Below are positions 33,481-41,071 of a stretch of 64,000 nucleotides of DNA, one piece after another (positions within the stretch are counted from its first letter, which is position 1; each line of letters starts with the position of its first letter). Below the pieces are notes generated by a model that saw only the letters and a program-made list of their open reading frames with translations, made no database searches and had not been told where the DNA came from. Made by a program: the position numbers and the translations under genes. The DNA lies in NCBI RefSeq assembly GCF_013410405.1, contig NZ_JACCFK010000002.1, positions 1,550,001 to 1,614,000 of the forward strand. Direction: 5' to 3'. The stretch is from Amycolatopsis endophytica. GTDB lineage: Bacteria > Actinomycetota > Actinomycetes > Mycobacteriales > Pseudonocardiaceae.

Positions 33481-34256
33481 TGGCGTAGCTTCCGCACCGC
33501 CCAGGCGCGGGTCAGATAGGTCGTCTCCACGAGCTCGTGTCCGGCCAGCGCTTCGCGGGCGTGGTCGAGGAACCGGGCGAACGCCTCCGGTCCCAGCTGG
33601 GCCTGCACGTCGTTCGCCGAGTGCCAGACGCCCAGGTAGTGCTCCACCGTCTGCCGCACGACGTGGCGGCCCTCCAGGTAGAGCGGCGAACCGAAACCGG
33701 GCTCGTCGGCGAGCCGCGCCGTCAGGGTGCCGGTGAGACCGGACCGTCCGGACGATACGCGCTTGAGGTCCGGTTTGAGCCGCCGGATCTCACCCTCGAT
33801 GCTCGCCAGCAGCGGGTTCGCCTCGATCTCGCGCGGGTTCCACAGCGCCGCGAACCACCCGCCGGGCCGCAGCACGCGCCGGAACTCGCGCATACCGGCC
33901 TGGAAGTCGACCCAGTGGAACGACGAGGCCATCGTCAGCAGATCGGCCGACTCCGGCGGCAGACCGGTGTGCTCGCCGCTGCCGGTGCGCCACGTGATCC
34001 GCAGCCCGAAGCTGTCCTCGGCGCCCTGCTGCCGCATCGCGTCGTTCGGCTCCACCGCGACGATCGAGTTCGGCAGCCGCGCGGCCAGCATGCGGGTCCA
34101 GATGCCGGTGCCCGCGCCGATGTCGGCCAGGTCCAGGCTGCACACCGGCCGCGCGCCCAGCCCGAGTACGGCGTCGCGCACCGCGGGCGAATAGCCCTCG
34201 CGGTACCGGGAGTAGCTTTCCGCCAGCGTGGTGAAATCACCCTGTGCCAGAGCCAT
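33477..34256 (-). CDS. class I SAM-dependent methyltransferase of the phosphoramidate-like operon
   Basis: The 259-aa protein has LDLADIGAGTGIWTRMLAARL (motif I), VAVEPNDAMRQQ (end of second strand, acidic residue for ribose), LLTMASSFHWVDFQAGMREFRRVLRPGGWFAALW (motifs IV-VI). It is the last gene of the seven-gene operon, and its start overlaps the end of the sulfotransferase-like gene by 20 bases. In Campylobacter the equivalent locus also carries two methyltransferases (Cj1419, Cj1420) for O-methylation of phosphoramidate; whether this is orthologous or methylates the carrier molecule is unknown. Confidence 0.88.
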   Translation of the reverse strand: MALAQGDFTTLAESYSRYREGYSPAVRDAVLGLGARPVCSLDLADIGAGTGIWTRMLAARLPNSIVAVEPNDAMRQQGAEDSFGLRITWRTGSGEHTGLPPESADLLTMASSFHWVDFQAGMREFRRVLRPGGWFAALWNPREIEANPLLASIEGEIRRLKPDLKRVSSGRSGLTGTLTARLADEPGFGSPLYLEGRHVVRQTVEHYLGVWHSANDVQAQLGPEAFARFLDHAREALAGHELVETTYLTRAWAVRKLRH

Positions 34257-35106
34257 GGTGTTCCCTTTCGTCGAGCCGGTAGCCGAAGCGGCGGGCGAGC
34301 GCGGTCACGTGCGCCCGCCCGAACAGGTCCGCGGTGGACCCCGTCATCCAGGTCCGCCACTCCTCCGGCTGTCCCCTGCGGAGGATGCCGGGTCCCGCAC
34401 CACCGCGGTCCTCTTCACGACGGCGGACGATGCGGAAGTCGCCGCGCAGCGCGGCTCCGGCGATCTCCTTGTCCGGAATGGACACTCCGAAGGCGCGCAG
34501 CGCGTCGCGCAGCGCCGGGACGGGATCGCGCTTGAGGTCTTCGAAGGTCGTGATCGCCGAACGCGGCATCCGGGCCGAGTGCCAGAGCCAGCGGTGGTAG
34601 AAGTCCGCCCAGTCGTCGAGGCGGTCCAGCCCGGTCGGGCCGGGACGGCAGAGCCAGTCGTCGAACGAACGGGCCAGCCGGTCGAGCGGATCGCGGACGA
34701 ACTCGGTGCGGAAGCGGTACCACGAGTACAGTGCGTCGCGCGGATCGCGCACCAGGATCCACACGCCGAAGAGCGGGCGGCCGCGGTGGAATCGCGGCGT
34801 GAGGTGGGACTTGACGAACCGTGGCCAGGGCCGCGCCGGTGCCGCCCCGATGATCTCCAGCCGCTCGCGGTAGTCGTCGTAGGCGGGGTCGGGTTCGCGG
34901 GAACCGTCCTCGTGCAGCACCTCGGTGTAGGCATCGGCGTAGTTGAGGCCCATCTCGGCGAGGATGGTGCCCAGATACGACTGGCCGGAGCTGCCGAGGC
35001 TCGCGACCAGCACGTCCCGCGCGCCCAGGCGGGCGATGTTCTCCTGGTACCGCGCGTTGTACCGGTCCTGAAGGCCGTGCAGCAGGTAGAACACCTTGTC
35101 CGTCAT
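34237..35106 (-). CDS. sulfotransferase-fold protein; candidate phosphoramidate transferase
   Basis: The 289-aa protein has the sulfotransferase layout: a P-loop-like VLVASLGSSGQSYLGTIL (residues 33-49), FVKSHLTPRFH near residue 98, and ILVRDPRDALYSWYRF (residues 117-132), the loop that binds the 3'-phosphate of PAPS. The usual PKSGTT Lys is missing from the first loop. It overlaps the MFS gene upstream (ATGA) and the methyltransferase downstream. The upstream cassette is predicted to make 3'-phospho-CDP-amidate, which mimics PAPS with a 3'-phosphate and an activated 5' group, so I infer this enzyme may transfer phosphoramidate. Ordinary sulfate transfer from PAPS is the alternative. Confidence 0.8.
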   Translation of the reverse strand: MTDKVFYLLHGLQDRYNARYQENIARLGARDVLVASLGSSGQSYLGTILAEMGLNYADAYTEVLHEDGSREPDPAYDDYRERLEIIGAAPARPWPRFVKSHLTPRFHRGRPLFGVWILVRDPRDALYSWYRFRTEFVRDPLDRLARSFDDWLCRPGPTGLDRLDDWADFYHRWLWHSARMPRSAITTFEDLKRDPVPALRDALRAFGVSIPDKEIAGAALRGDFRIVRRREEDRGGAGPGILRRGQPEEWRTWMTGSTADLFGRAHVTALARRFGYRLDEREHHGSGTG

Positions 35107-36365
35107 GACGGCCGCCCGAGCAGGCTGCCGGCCAGCCCGCCGAGCAGCGCGACGGCCGCGGCGACCAGGAACGCGAGCTGGTAGCTGTGGGTGAGCGTGG
35201 TCGCCAGCACGGCGACGACCAGCGCGCCGCACAGATACTTGGCGGTTTCGTAGCAGCCGTAGGCACTGCCGCGATCCTCCGGCGGAACGTGCCGTCCGGC
35301 CGCGCCGTTGAGGGTGACCGCGGAGACCGCCGCCCCGAGCCCGACGAGCACCAGCCCGGGCAGGACGTATCCGAGCGCCAGCAGCACCAGTCCCGCCGCG
35401 CACACCACCTGCGCGGCGGCGAACACGTTCGTCCACTCGCGGCGGTGCAGCAGCCGGGCGGCCAGCGGTGCCCCGAACAGGACGGCCACGCCCAGCGGGG
35501 TGAAGGTCAGGCCCGCCTGCAGCGGGGTGAGTTCGCGTTGCAGGAACAGCAGTCCGGCGAACACCGTGCCGTCGTAGGCGAAGACGAACCCGGGCAGGCC
35601 CGCGATCGCGGCACGCAGGGACTTCTCCCGCAAAAGCCGCGACGGCAGGATCGGCTTCACGGCCAGCACCAGGAGAACGGCCGCGAAGGCAACGGGCTCG
35701 TGACTGGTGATCGCATACACCAGCAGCGCGGTCGCGGTGATCGCGACGAGGGTGCCGAGTGGGCGGGGCCGGGGCGCGTCCGGACGCCGGTCCTCGTCGA
35801 GGACCCGCCGGGCGGTGACCGCGACGGCCGCCACGACCGGGGCGGTCAGCAGGAACAGGAACCGCCAGCCGAGGCCCTGCGTGATGAGCCCGCCGGCGAT
35901 GGCGCCCGCCGCCACACCGAGACCGCCCGCGACGGCGACCGCCGCGAACACCCGGCCCCGCACGGCCTCGGGGCGCAACGAGCTGATGGTGGCGAACGCG
36001 TTGGGCACGGCGAACGCGGCACCCGCTCCCTGCACGGCCCTGGCCGCGAACAGCACCCACGCATCCCGCGCGAACCCGGCGAGCAGCAGCCCCGCCGCGA
36101 ACACCACCAGCCCGGCCACGAGCATCCGCCGCCGCCCGAACGCGTCGCCACAGCGCCCGCCGGTGAGCAACGCGCCGCCCAGCGCGACGGCGTAGGCGGT
36201 GAGCACCCACTGCCCGTCCAGCGGTGTCAGGCCGAAATCGGCCTGGATCGCGGGCAGCGCCACCGCCACCCCGAGACCGTCGAACACCGCGACGAAGTTG
36301 GTCAGCGACAGCACCACCGCGATGACCCCGGCGCGGACGGCGGCCCGCGCATCGACGGCGGTCAC
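35103..36365 (-). CDS. MFS exporter of the phosphoramidate-like operon
   Basis: The 420-aa, mostly hydrophobic protein has GVAVALPAIQADFGL in helix 1, GGRCGDAFGRRRMLVAGL (motif A) between helices 2 and 3 and AARAVQGAGAAFAVPNAF (motif C), typical of DHA-type drug:proton antiporters. It overlaps the nucleotidyltransferase stop and the sulfotransferase-like start by 4 bases each (ATGA). In this operon it most probably exports the finished compound or protects the producer. There is no signal that it imports a nutrient. Confidence 0.88.
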   Translation of the reverse strand: MTAVDARAAVRAGVIAVVLSLTNFVAVFDGLGVAVALPAIQADFGLTPLDGQWVLTAYAVALGGALLTGGRCGDAFGRRRMLVAGLVVFAAGLLLAGFARDAWVLFAARAVQGAGAAFAVPNAFATISSLRPEAVRGRVFAAVAVAGGLGVAAGAIAGGLITQGLGWRFLFLLTAPVVAAVAVTARRVLDEDRRPDAPRPRPLGTLVAITATALLVYAITSHEPVAFAAVLLVLAVKPILPSRLLREKSLRAAIAGLPGFVFAYDGTVFAGLLFLQRELTPLQAGLTFTPLGVAVLFGAPLAARLLHRREWTNVFAAAQVVCAAGLVLLALGYVLPGLVLVGLGAAVSAVTLNGAAGRHVPPEDRGSAYGCYETAKYLCGALVVAVLATTLTHSYQLAFLVAAAVALLGGLAGSLLGRPS

Positions 36366-37108
36366 GAGCCCACCCCGGCGCCGAACAGCATCCGGTCCAG
36401 CTCACGCAGCACGGGCTCCCCCACCGCGCAATCCCGCGCCGAATCGAACTCGTGCCACGGCCCCGCCACCGGCACGGCCCGCACCGGCACGCCGCGTGCG
36501 ACGAGACGCCGCAGGAGGCCCGTCGTGTCGCGGCGGGCGTCCGGGGTGTCCAGCTCCGCGGACAGCTCGGCCCAGCCGGACGGCTCCAGCTTCAACAGTC
36601 CCAGGTACTGACCCGCTACTTCGTCTACATTGGACGGAACGCCGCCGATGTCGGTCAGCAGCCCGTCACGGACGCCGAACGTCTCCGCGTCGCTCAACGG
36701 GTCGTCGAACCGGTTCGACCACTGGTCCAGCCAGTCCGGGTCGTAACCCACCACGAGCGGCCCCGGCGCGGACGCCACGGCCGTCACCGCCGACGGCGGG
36801 AACACGATGTCGCCGTAGGCCACCACGACCGGGCCCGCCCGCAGCCAGCGCCCCGCGCACGCCAGTGAGTCCACCATGGACGACGAGTCCCACGATCCGT
36901 TGTGAAACCGGGGAAACGGGTACCGCGCGAACTGCCAGGCGCACCACCCGGTCACCACCGCGACCTCGTCCACCCCGGCGCGGGACAACGCGCCGAGCTG
37001 CCGGTCAAGCAGCGTGCGGCCCGCCAGCTCGACCAGGCACTTGGGCCGGTCCCCCGTCGCCGCGCCCATGCGCGACCCGCGTCCCGCGGCCAGGATCACC
37101 GCTCGCAT
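36362..37108 (-). CDS. nucleotidyltransferase like CTP:phosphoglutamine cytidylyltransferase (Cj1416 type)
   Basis: The 248-aa protein begins MRAVILAAGRGSRMGAATGDRPKCLVELAGRTLLDRQL, the nucleotide-binding signature of sugar-phosphate nucleotidyltransferases in the LicC/Cj1416 branch; VVVAYGDIVFPP supplies the metal-binding Asp and GSWDSSSMVDSLACA the substrate loop. Cj1416 joins CTP and L-glutamine phosphate to give CDP-L-glutamine. The start is ATG 37108 (GTG 37111 is directly before it). The first 104 bases lie inside the end of the C26 gene. Placement between C26, kinase genes and exporter supports this role; CDP-choline-type synthesis is an alternative. Confidence 0.75.
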   Translation of the reverse strand: MRAVILAAGRGSRMGAATGDRPKCLVELAGRTLLDRQLGALSRAGVDEVAVVTGWCAWQFARYPFPRFHNGSWDSSSMVDSLACAGRWLRAGPVVVAYGDIVFPPSAVTAVASAPGPLVVGYDPDWLDQWSNRFDDPLSDAETFGVRDGLLTDIGGVPSNVDEVAGQYLGLLKLEPSGWAELSAELDTPDARRDTTGLLRRLVARGVPVRAVPVAGPWHEFDSARDCAVGEPVLRELDRMLFGAGVGS

Positions 37109-37697
37109 CACGACCTCCGAACACCTCGCCGAACAACTCCACGTCCTCCCGCTGCACCGGATCCGTGCGCTCGGGGTGCCACATGATCCCGGCCATCGGC
37201 AGCTCGCGGTGCCGCACCGCCTCCACCACCCGCCCGCACCGCGCGGTCACCGCGAACTCCCGCGGCGCCTCCAGCACCGCCCAGTCGTGGTAGCTGTTGA
37301 CGGTGCGGCCACCGTGCGGCCCGGTCAGCCGGTGCTCGACCGCGACGTGCCCGCGCACCGGTTCCAGGCACGCGCCGAACGTGGCGAGCATCAGCTGCAT
37401 CCCCCGGCACACCCCGATCACCGGCAGCCCACGATCCGCCGCCCACCTCAGGAGGTAGCGTTCGAGCACGTCCCGTTCGGGCGCGGAGCCCACGTCGTTG
37501 CCGCCGGTCAGCACCAGTCCGCGGCATCCGGTGCGGGACAGCAGTTTCGCCGCGGCCGACGGGTCGAGTGGCATCGGGACACCGTCGAATCCGCAGGCGG
37601 CGAGGAACGACCACCACCGCACGTCGAGTGCGAGCCGCACTTCGCCGTGCTCGTCGGCGGACAGCAGCCGCTGGGTCACCGCGAGCAGGCCGGACAT
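37005..37697 (-). CDS. class I glutamine amidotransferase-like (peptidase C26) hydrolase, Cj1417 type
   Basis: The 230-aa protein has ITQR-like LAVTQRLLSA at the N-terminus, LVLTGGNDVGS, nucleophile Cys97 in VIGVCRGMQLML, GHVAVEHRL, VNSYHDW, and His174/Glu176 in GIMWHPER: a complete Cys-His-Glu triad in the gamma-Glu-GABA hydrolase family. Cj1417 of Campylobacter, with the same motifs, removes glutamate from CDP-L-glutamine to leave cytidine diphosphoramidate. It starts at ATG 37697, which overlaps the kinase stop by one base. The last 35 residues run over the nucleotidyltransferase start and lack homology, so a true shorter end or a sequencing shift near 37110 is possible. Confidence 0.75.
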   Translation of the reverse strand: MSGLLAVTQRLLSADEHGEVRLALDVRWWSFLAACGFDGVPMPLDPSAAAKLLSRTGCRGLVLTGGNDVGSAPERDVLERYLLRWAADRGLPVIGVCRGMQLMLATFGACLEPVRGHVAVEHRLTGPHGGRTVNSYHDWAVLEAPREFAVTARCGRVVEAVRHRELPMAGIMWHPERTDPVQREDVELFGEVFGGRDASGDPGRGTRVAHGRGDGGPAQVPGRAGGPHAA

Positions 37698-38203
37698 CAC
37701 CACCACCCCGTCGCGGCGCAGTGGGCGAAGATCCGTTCGGCGGCGGCCCGTGGTGAGGTCGTGCCGTGATTGGTGATGCGCAGGTCGGGTTCGAGCGGGA
37801 GTTCGGCGACGACATCCTCGCCCACGACCTCGTCGCCGTCGCGGTAGATGCCCTTGGGGTCGCGGCGGCGCAGCTCCTCGAACGGCACGTCCAGGAACAC
37901 CTCCGCATACCGGTGCAGGTGGCGGCGGTTCCACTGGTGCACCTCGTGGCGCAGCGAGATCGTCGCGCAGACGACGAGGTGCCCCTGCCCGGCCAGCAGC
38001 GCGCACAACCGCCCATAGGTCTGGGCCAGCTGACGCCGCGCGTCCGCGCCGAAGGACCGGGCGCCCAGCGCCGAGCGGACCGCGTCACCGTCGAGCAGTA
38101 CGGGTTTCAGCCCGGCGCGCCGCAACCGGTCGGCCAGCGCGCCGGCCACCGCCGACTTCCCCGCCCCGGACAGCCCGGTGATCCACACGACGCCGCCCGT
38201 CAC
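37697..38203 (-). CDS. APS-kinase-like protein; candidate cytidine diphosphoramidate kinase (Cj1415 type)
   Basis: The 168-aa P-loop kinase shows WITGLSGAGKSAVA (Walker A, residues 8-20), VLLDGDAVRSALGARSFGADARRQLAQTYGRL (CysC DGDxxR signature) and CATISLRHEVHQWNR. It is close to CysC in size and motifs, but no ATP sulfurylase (CysDN) is near. In Campylobacter the CysC-like Cj1415 phosphorylates the 3'-OH of cytidine diphosphoramidate. GTG 38203 overlaps the stop of the large kinase (GTGA), and its own stop touches the C26 start (TGATG). PAPS production for the sulfotransferase is the competing explanation. Confidence 0.75.
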   Translation of the reverse strand: MTGGVVWITGLSGAGKSAVAGALADRLRRAGLKPVLLDGDAVRSALGARSFGADARRQLAQTYGRLCALLAGQGHLVVCATISLRHEVHQWNRRHLHRYAEVFLDVPFEELRRRDPKGIYRDGDEVVGEDVVAELPLEPDLRITNHGTTSPRAAAERIFAHCAATGWW

Positions 38204-40569
38204 GAAGCCCTCGCCTCCGCCACCCGGCGCCCGGCGACCGGCACCGGCCGGACCACCCTGGCGGCCGCGTCCACTTCGAGCGCCCCGGCGGTCAGCCACC
38301 GCCGGAACTGCGTCTCCCCGACGCCGATCGCGGCCGGGATGCCCAGTTCCAGGGCGCGGATCGCCATGTGCGAGTTGGCCCCGCCGAAGGCCGTGACCAG
38401 GCCCGCGATGCCCTTGGTGAAGATCCAGTCGTAGCCGGGGTCGGCGGCGGTGATCATCGCGACCGCCCCGGCCGGATCGTCCCCGGCGCCGACATCCGCC
38501 ACGCGCGCGGCGACCCGTGACTGGGTCACGAAGTTCGTCTCGCCCGGCAGGGCCACGAACGACGCCAGTTCGGGCGCACCGGTGATCACCGCGGGCGCGC
38601 ACAGCGACTCGGTGAGCGCGTGGCGGGCGCGGCCGCGGGCAATCGACTCGTCGAGGAACGCCACGTCGGTGCGGGCCGAGCCGGTGAGCTGGGTCAGCAC
38701 GTCGATCGTGGAATACGACAGGTCGTCCGGTGTAAACCCGAGCAGCTCGCCCACCCGGCGCGCCTCCACCAGGATTTCGCTCAGAACGCGGGAGAACTGC
38801 AGTTTCCCGTATTCGCGGGCGGACACGGCGGAGGTGACGAACCGGAACAGGTCGCGTTCGGTGCCGGGCATGCGGTTCGCGATCAGCAGTTCACGCACGT
38901 CCCGCGCCTGTGCCGGGGTGGGGTGGAACCGCGGCGGGCGCGGTGGGGCTTCGCGCGCCGTCCAGTCGAAGTAGCGGTCGGGTTCTTCGTCGTAGCGGGC
39001 GGAAAGGATGTCGTAGGTGCCCGGCCGGAGGTGGCCGTAGCGGTCGAGGAACGTGGCGCGGCCGACGGTGGCGAAGTCGCGCTGCATCTCGGTGCTGACC
39101 GTGGTGGCGCTGCCGATCAGGGCGTCGGCGTCGGCCGGGGACAGCACACCGGCGTCGACGAGGCTGCGGACCAGCGCGGTCGCCGCGAACGCCGCCCGTG
39201 CCGCGCCCGCGAAGGGCAGTGTGCCCTGCGTCCGGCACAGGTGCACCAGCGCGGGGATGCGGACCGGTGTCCAGCGCAGCGGACGGCGCATCTCCCACTG
39301 GGCCAGACGGTCCAGTTCGGACACGTCGCGGGCGAACGGTCCGCACAGGCTCATCATGTGGACGGTCAGGCTCCGCAGTGCCCGCACCAGGATGGCGGCC
39401 TCGGCGGGCTGCAGGACGCCTTCGTCGCACAGGCGTGCGGCGTCCTCGGGTGTTCCGAAGTGGAACGACGACAGGGCGATGGCGAATTCGACCTTGTCGT
39501 GCAGGTGCGGGTTCGCGCGCAGCCGGGCCAGGTAGTGGCGGACGAGCCGGATGGCGGTGACGTCGTCGAGCGCGGCGGGCACCAGTGAACTGAAACTGGC
39601 GCGGGTGTCGATGTAGGCGAGCCCGCCGAGATCGGCCAGTAGCGGGGTGCCGCGCAGGTCGCGGTAGCCGTAGCGGTGGCGGGAGTCGGCCCAGATGCCG
39701 TCGGTGATCAGCCGCCGGTACAGCGACAGCGCCAGCGGTCGGGGCCGGACGCCGATCATTTCGGCCGGGTTCCAGTCCGGCATGACACCGAGCACCGTGT
39801 CGCGGCTGAGCGCGGGCGGCCCGGCGCTCTGCAGGGTCGCGACCTGCGCCTGGCAGGCGGACACGGCGGCCCGGTGCCGTCGCCTGGACAGCGGGAGCCG
39901 GGCGGTCGCCAGTGGCCGCACCTGGAACAACACGAGCGTCCCGTCCCGGGCGACGCCGAACTCGAACTCGAACGGCTCGTCCCCGCTGACGTCCCCCAGT
40001 TCGGCGATGAGCTCGGGCAGCCCCACGAGCAGCGGCGACGGCGGTTCGGGGTCTCCCCCGGCGAGGAAGTACCAGGTGCGCACGGTTCCGCGCCCCGAAG
40101 TAACCTCGGCCGTGTCCGGGCCTTCGCACCAGTTCACCACCCGGTAAGGCGCGCCCCCACTGGGCTCGCACGAGGACACGACACCGCTGGCGACCGCATC
40201 GCGCAGCTGCGGCTGCACCAGCACCTGGTTGCCGGGGTGATCGTCGAACGACCGGACCACGACGTCCACCGCGCGCCGCAACTCGTGCTGGCCGTACACA
40301 TCGGACAGTGACAGGTAGCGTCCCGCGTTGGAGAACCCGGCCCGGTCCTCGTCCCGGCTGCTGCTGCGCACGATCAACGGAACGTCCGACCAGCTGTGCG
40401 CACGCACCCGGTCCAGCACGTCGTGCGGATCGTCCCGCCACTGCGCGACGGTGAACGATTCCATCGGCAGCACGACGGCCGATCGGATCAGGGTCGAGAG
40501 CCTGGCGAGGGTTTCGGCCTTGGTACCGAACTCGAAGGGCTCCGTCTCCGGGGAAACAGGCGCGTGCAT
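38200..40569 (-). CDS. PEP-synthase-like kinase; candidate L-glutamine kinase (Cj1418 type)
   Basis: The 789-aa protein has an N-terminal ATP-grasp (PPDK_N-like) domain (about residues 1-270: PLIVRSSSRDEDRAGFSNAGRYLSL, and the ATP/Mg site FEFEFGVARDGTLVLFQVRPLA), a long helical middle, and a C-terminal PEP-utiliser swivelling domain with GGANSHMAIRALELGIPAAIGVGE, whose His734 would carry the phosphate. It lacks the PEP/pyruvate-binding barrel of true PEP synthases. Cj1418, of similar length and domain order, transfers the beta-phosphate of ATP to the amide nitrogen of L-glutamine. It is the first gene of the operon; ATG 40569 follows GGGAG by 7 bases. Longer in-frame starts upstream have no support. 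Confidence 0.82.
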   Translation of the reverse strand: MHAPVSPETEPFEFGTKAETLARLSTLIRSAVVLPMESFTVAQWRDDPHDVLDRVRAHSWSDVPLIVRSSSRDEDRAGFSNAGRYLSLSDVYGQHELRRAVDVVVRSFDDHPGNQVLVQPQLRDAVASGVVSSCEPSGGAPYRVVNWCEGPDTAEVTSGRGTVRTWYFLAGGDPEPPSPLLVGLPELIAELGDVSGDEPFEFEFGVARDGTLVLFQVRPLATARLPLSRRRHRAAVSACQAQVATLQSAGPPALSRDTVLGVMPDWNPAEMIGVRPRPLALSLYRRLITDGIWADSRHRYGYRDLRGTPLLADLGGLAYIDTRASFSSLVPAALDDVTAIRLVRHYLARLRANPHLHDKVEFAIALSSFHFGTPEDAARLCDEGVLQPAEAAILVRALRSLTVHMMSLCGPFARDVSELDRLAQWEMRRPLRWTPVRIPALVHLCRTQGTLPFAGAARAAFAATALVRSLVDAGVLSPADADALIGSATTVSTEMQRDFATVGRATFLDRYGHLRPGTYDILSARYDEEPDRYFDWTAREAPPRPPRFHPTPAQARDVRELLIANRMPGTERDLFRFVTSAVSAREYGKLQFSRVLSEILVEARRVGELLGFTPDDLSYSTIDVLTQLTGSARTDVAFLDESIARGRARHALTESLCAPAVITGAPELASFVALPGETNFVTQSRVAARVADVGAGDDPAGAVAMITAADPGYDWIFTKGIAGLVTAFGGANSHMAIRALELGIPAAIGVGETQFRRWLTAGALEVDAAARVVRPVPVAGRRVAEARAS

Positions 40570-40925
40570 GGGCCGCTCCCTTGTCGGATGGTCGCTTCGA
40601 TGACAACATCGCGGCAAACGCATTGCCGGGACGTATCGACCAAGGTAACTCCAGGCGAAGCCCGATGATCGGGGGCGATTCCTGCCCAGGAACGGCGAGC
40701 GCCAGTAACACCGGAGCTGGGTGGTCATCCCGTCGCCGGCCCTGTCCGGCCCTGTCCGGCGAGGACGCTCTTGATCTCTGGAGCCGCGCTTCGCGCGGCG
40801 AGGTGAGCGCTGGTCGCTTTGGCGGGCGGTAGTCGGTCGGCTTGGGTTCGACCTCCCCCGCGGACTTCGGGGTTCGGCTCGCGTTGCCGGGCGGCGGTTT
40901 GTCGGGTGGGGCCGGTACGGCAGCA
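40570..40925. other. upstream region of the phosphoramidate-like operon
   Basis: No gene is seen in these 356 bp. It includes the operon promoter; CGATGACAACATCGCGGC near 40597-40614 is a weak inverted repeat that could be an operator. Confidence 0.35.
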
Positions 40926-41060
40926 GCAAACACGCCGACGGGAGCGGCCAACACGCCAGCGGGAAGGGCAAACACGCCGACGGGAGCGGCCAACACGGGC
41001 GTGTTTGCTGGTCCGGGCGGCGTGTTTGCTGGTCCGGGCGGCGTGTTGGCTGCTCCGGGG
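40926..41060. repeat. head-to-head array of 21-bp repeats (family B)
   Basis: Units with core GCAAACACGCC or GCCAACACGCC begin at 40926, 40947, 40968 and 40989 (partial). From 40998 the same core appears inverted (GGCGTGTTTGC at 40998 and 41019, GGCGTGTTGGC at 41040), again with an exact 21-bp period. The two halves could fold into long alternative hairpins and may end transcription of the MHS gene on the right. Same period as family A but another sequence. Confidence 0.85.
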
Positions 41061-41071
41061 GGGGTGGGGGG

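Noticed and set aside
34237..38203. Plain sulfation cassette (CysC makes PAPS, sulfotransferase uses it)
   Set aside because: It does not explain the co-operonic C26 hydrolase, nucleotidyltransferase and PEP-synthase-like kinase, and no CysDN is present. Kept as the fallback reading.
38200..40569. True PEP synthase or pyruvate phosphate dikinase
   Set aside because: The PEP/pyruvate-binding TIM barrel is absent; only ATP-grasp, helical linker and swivelling His domain are seen.
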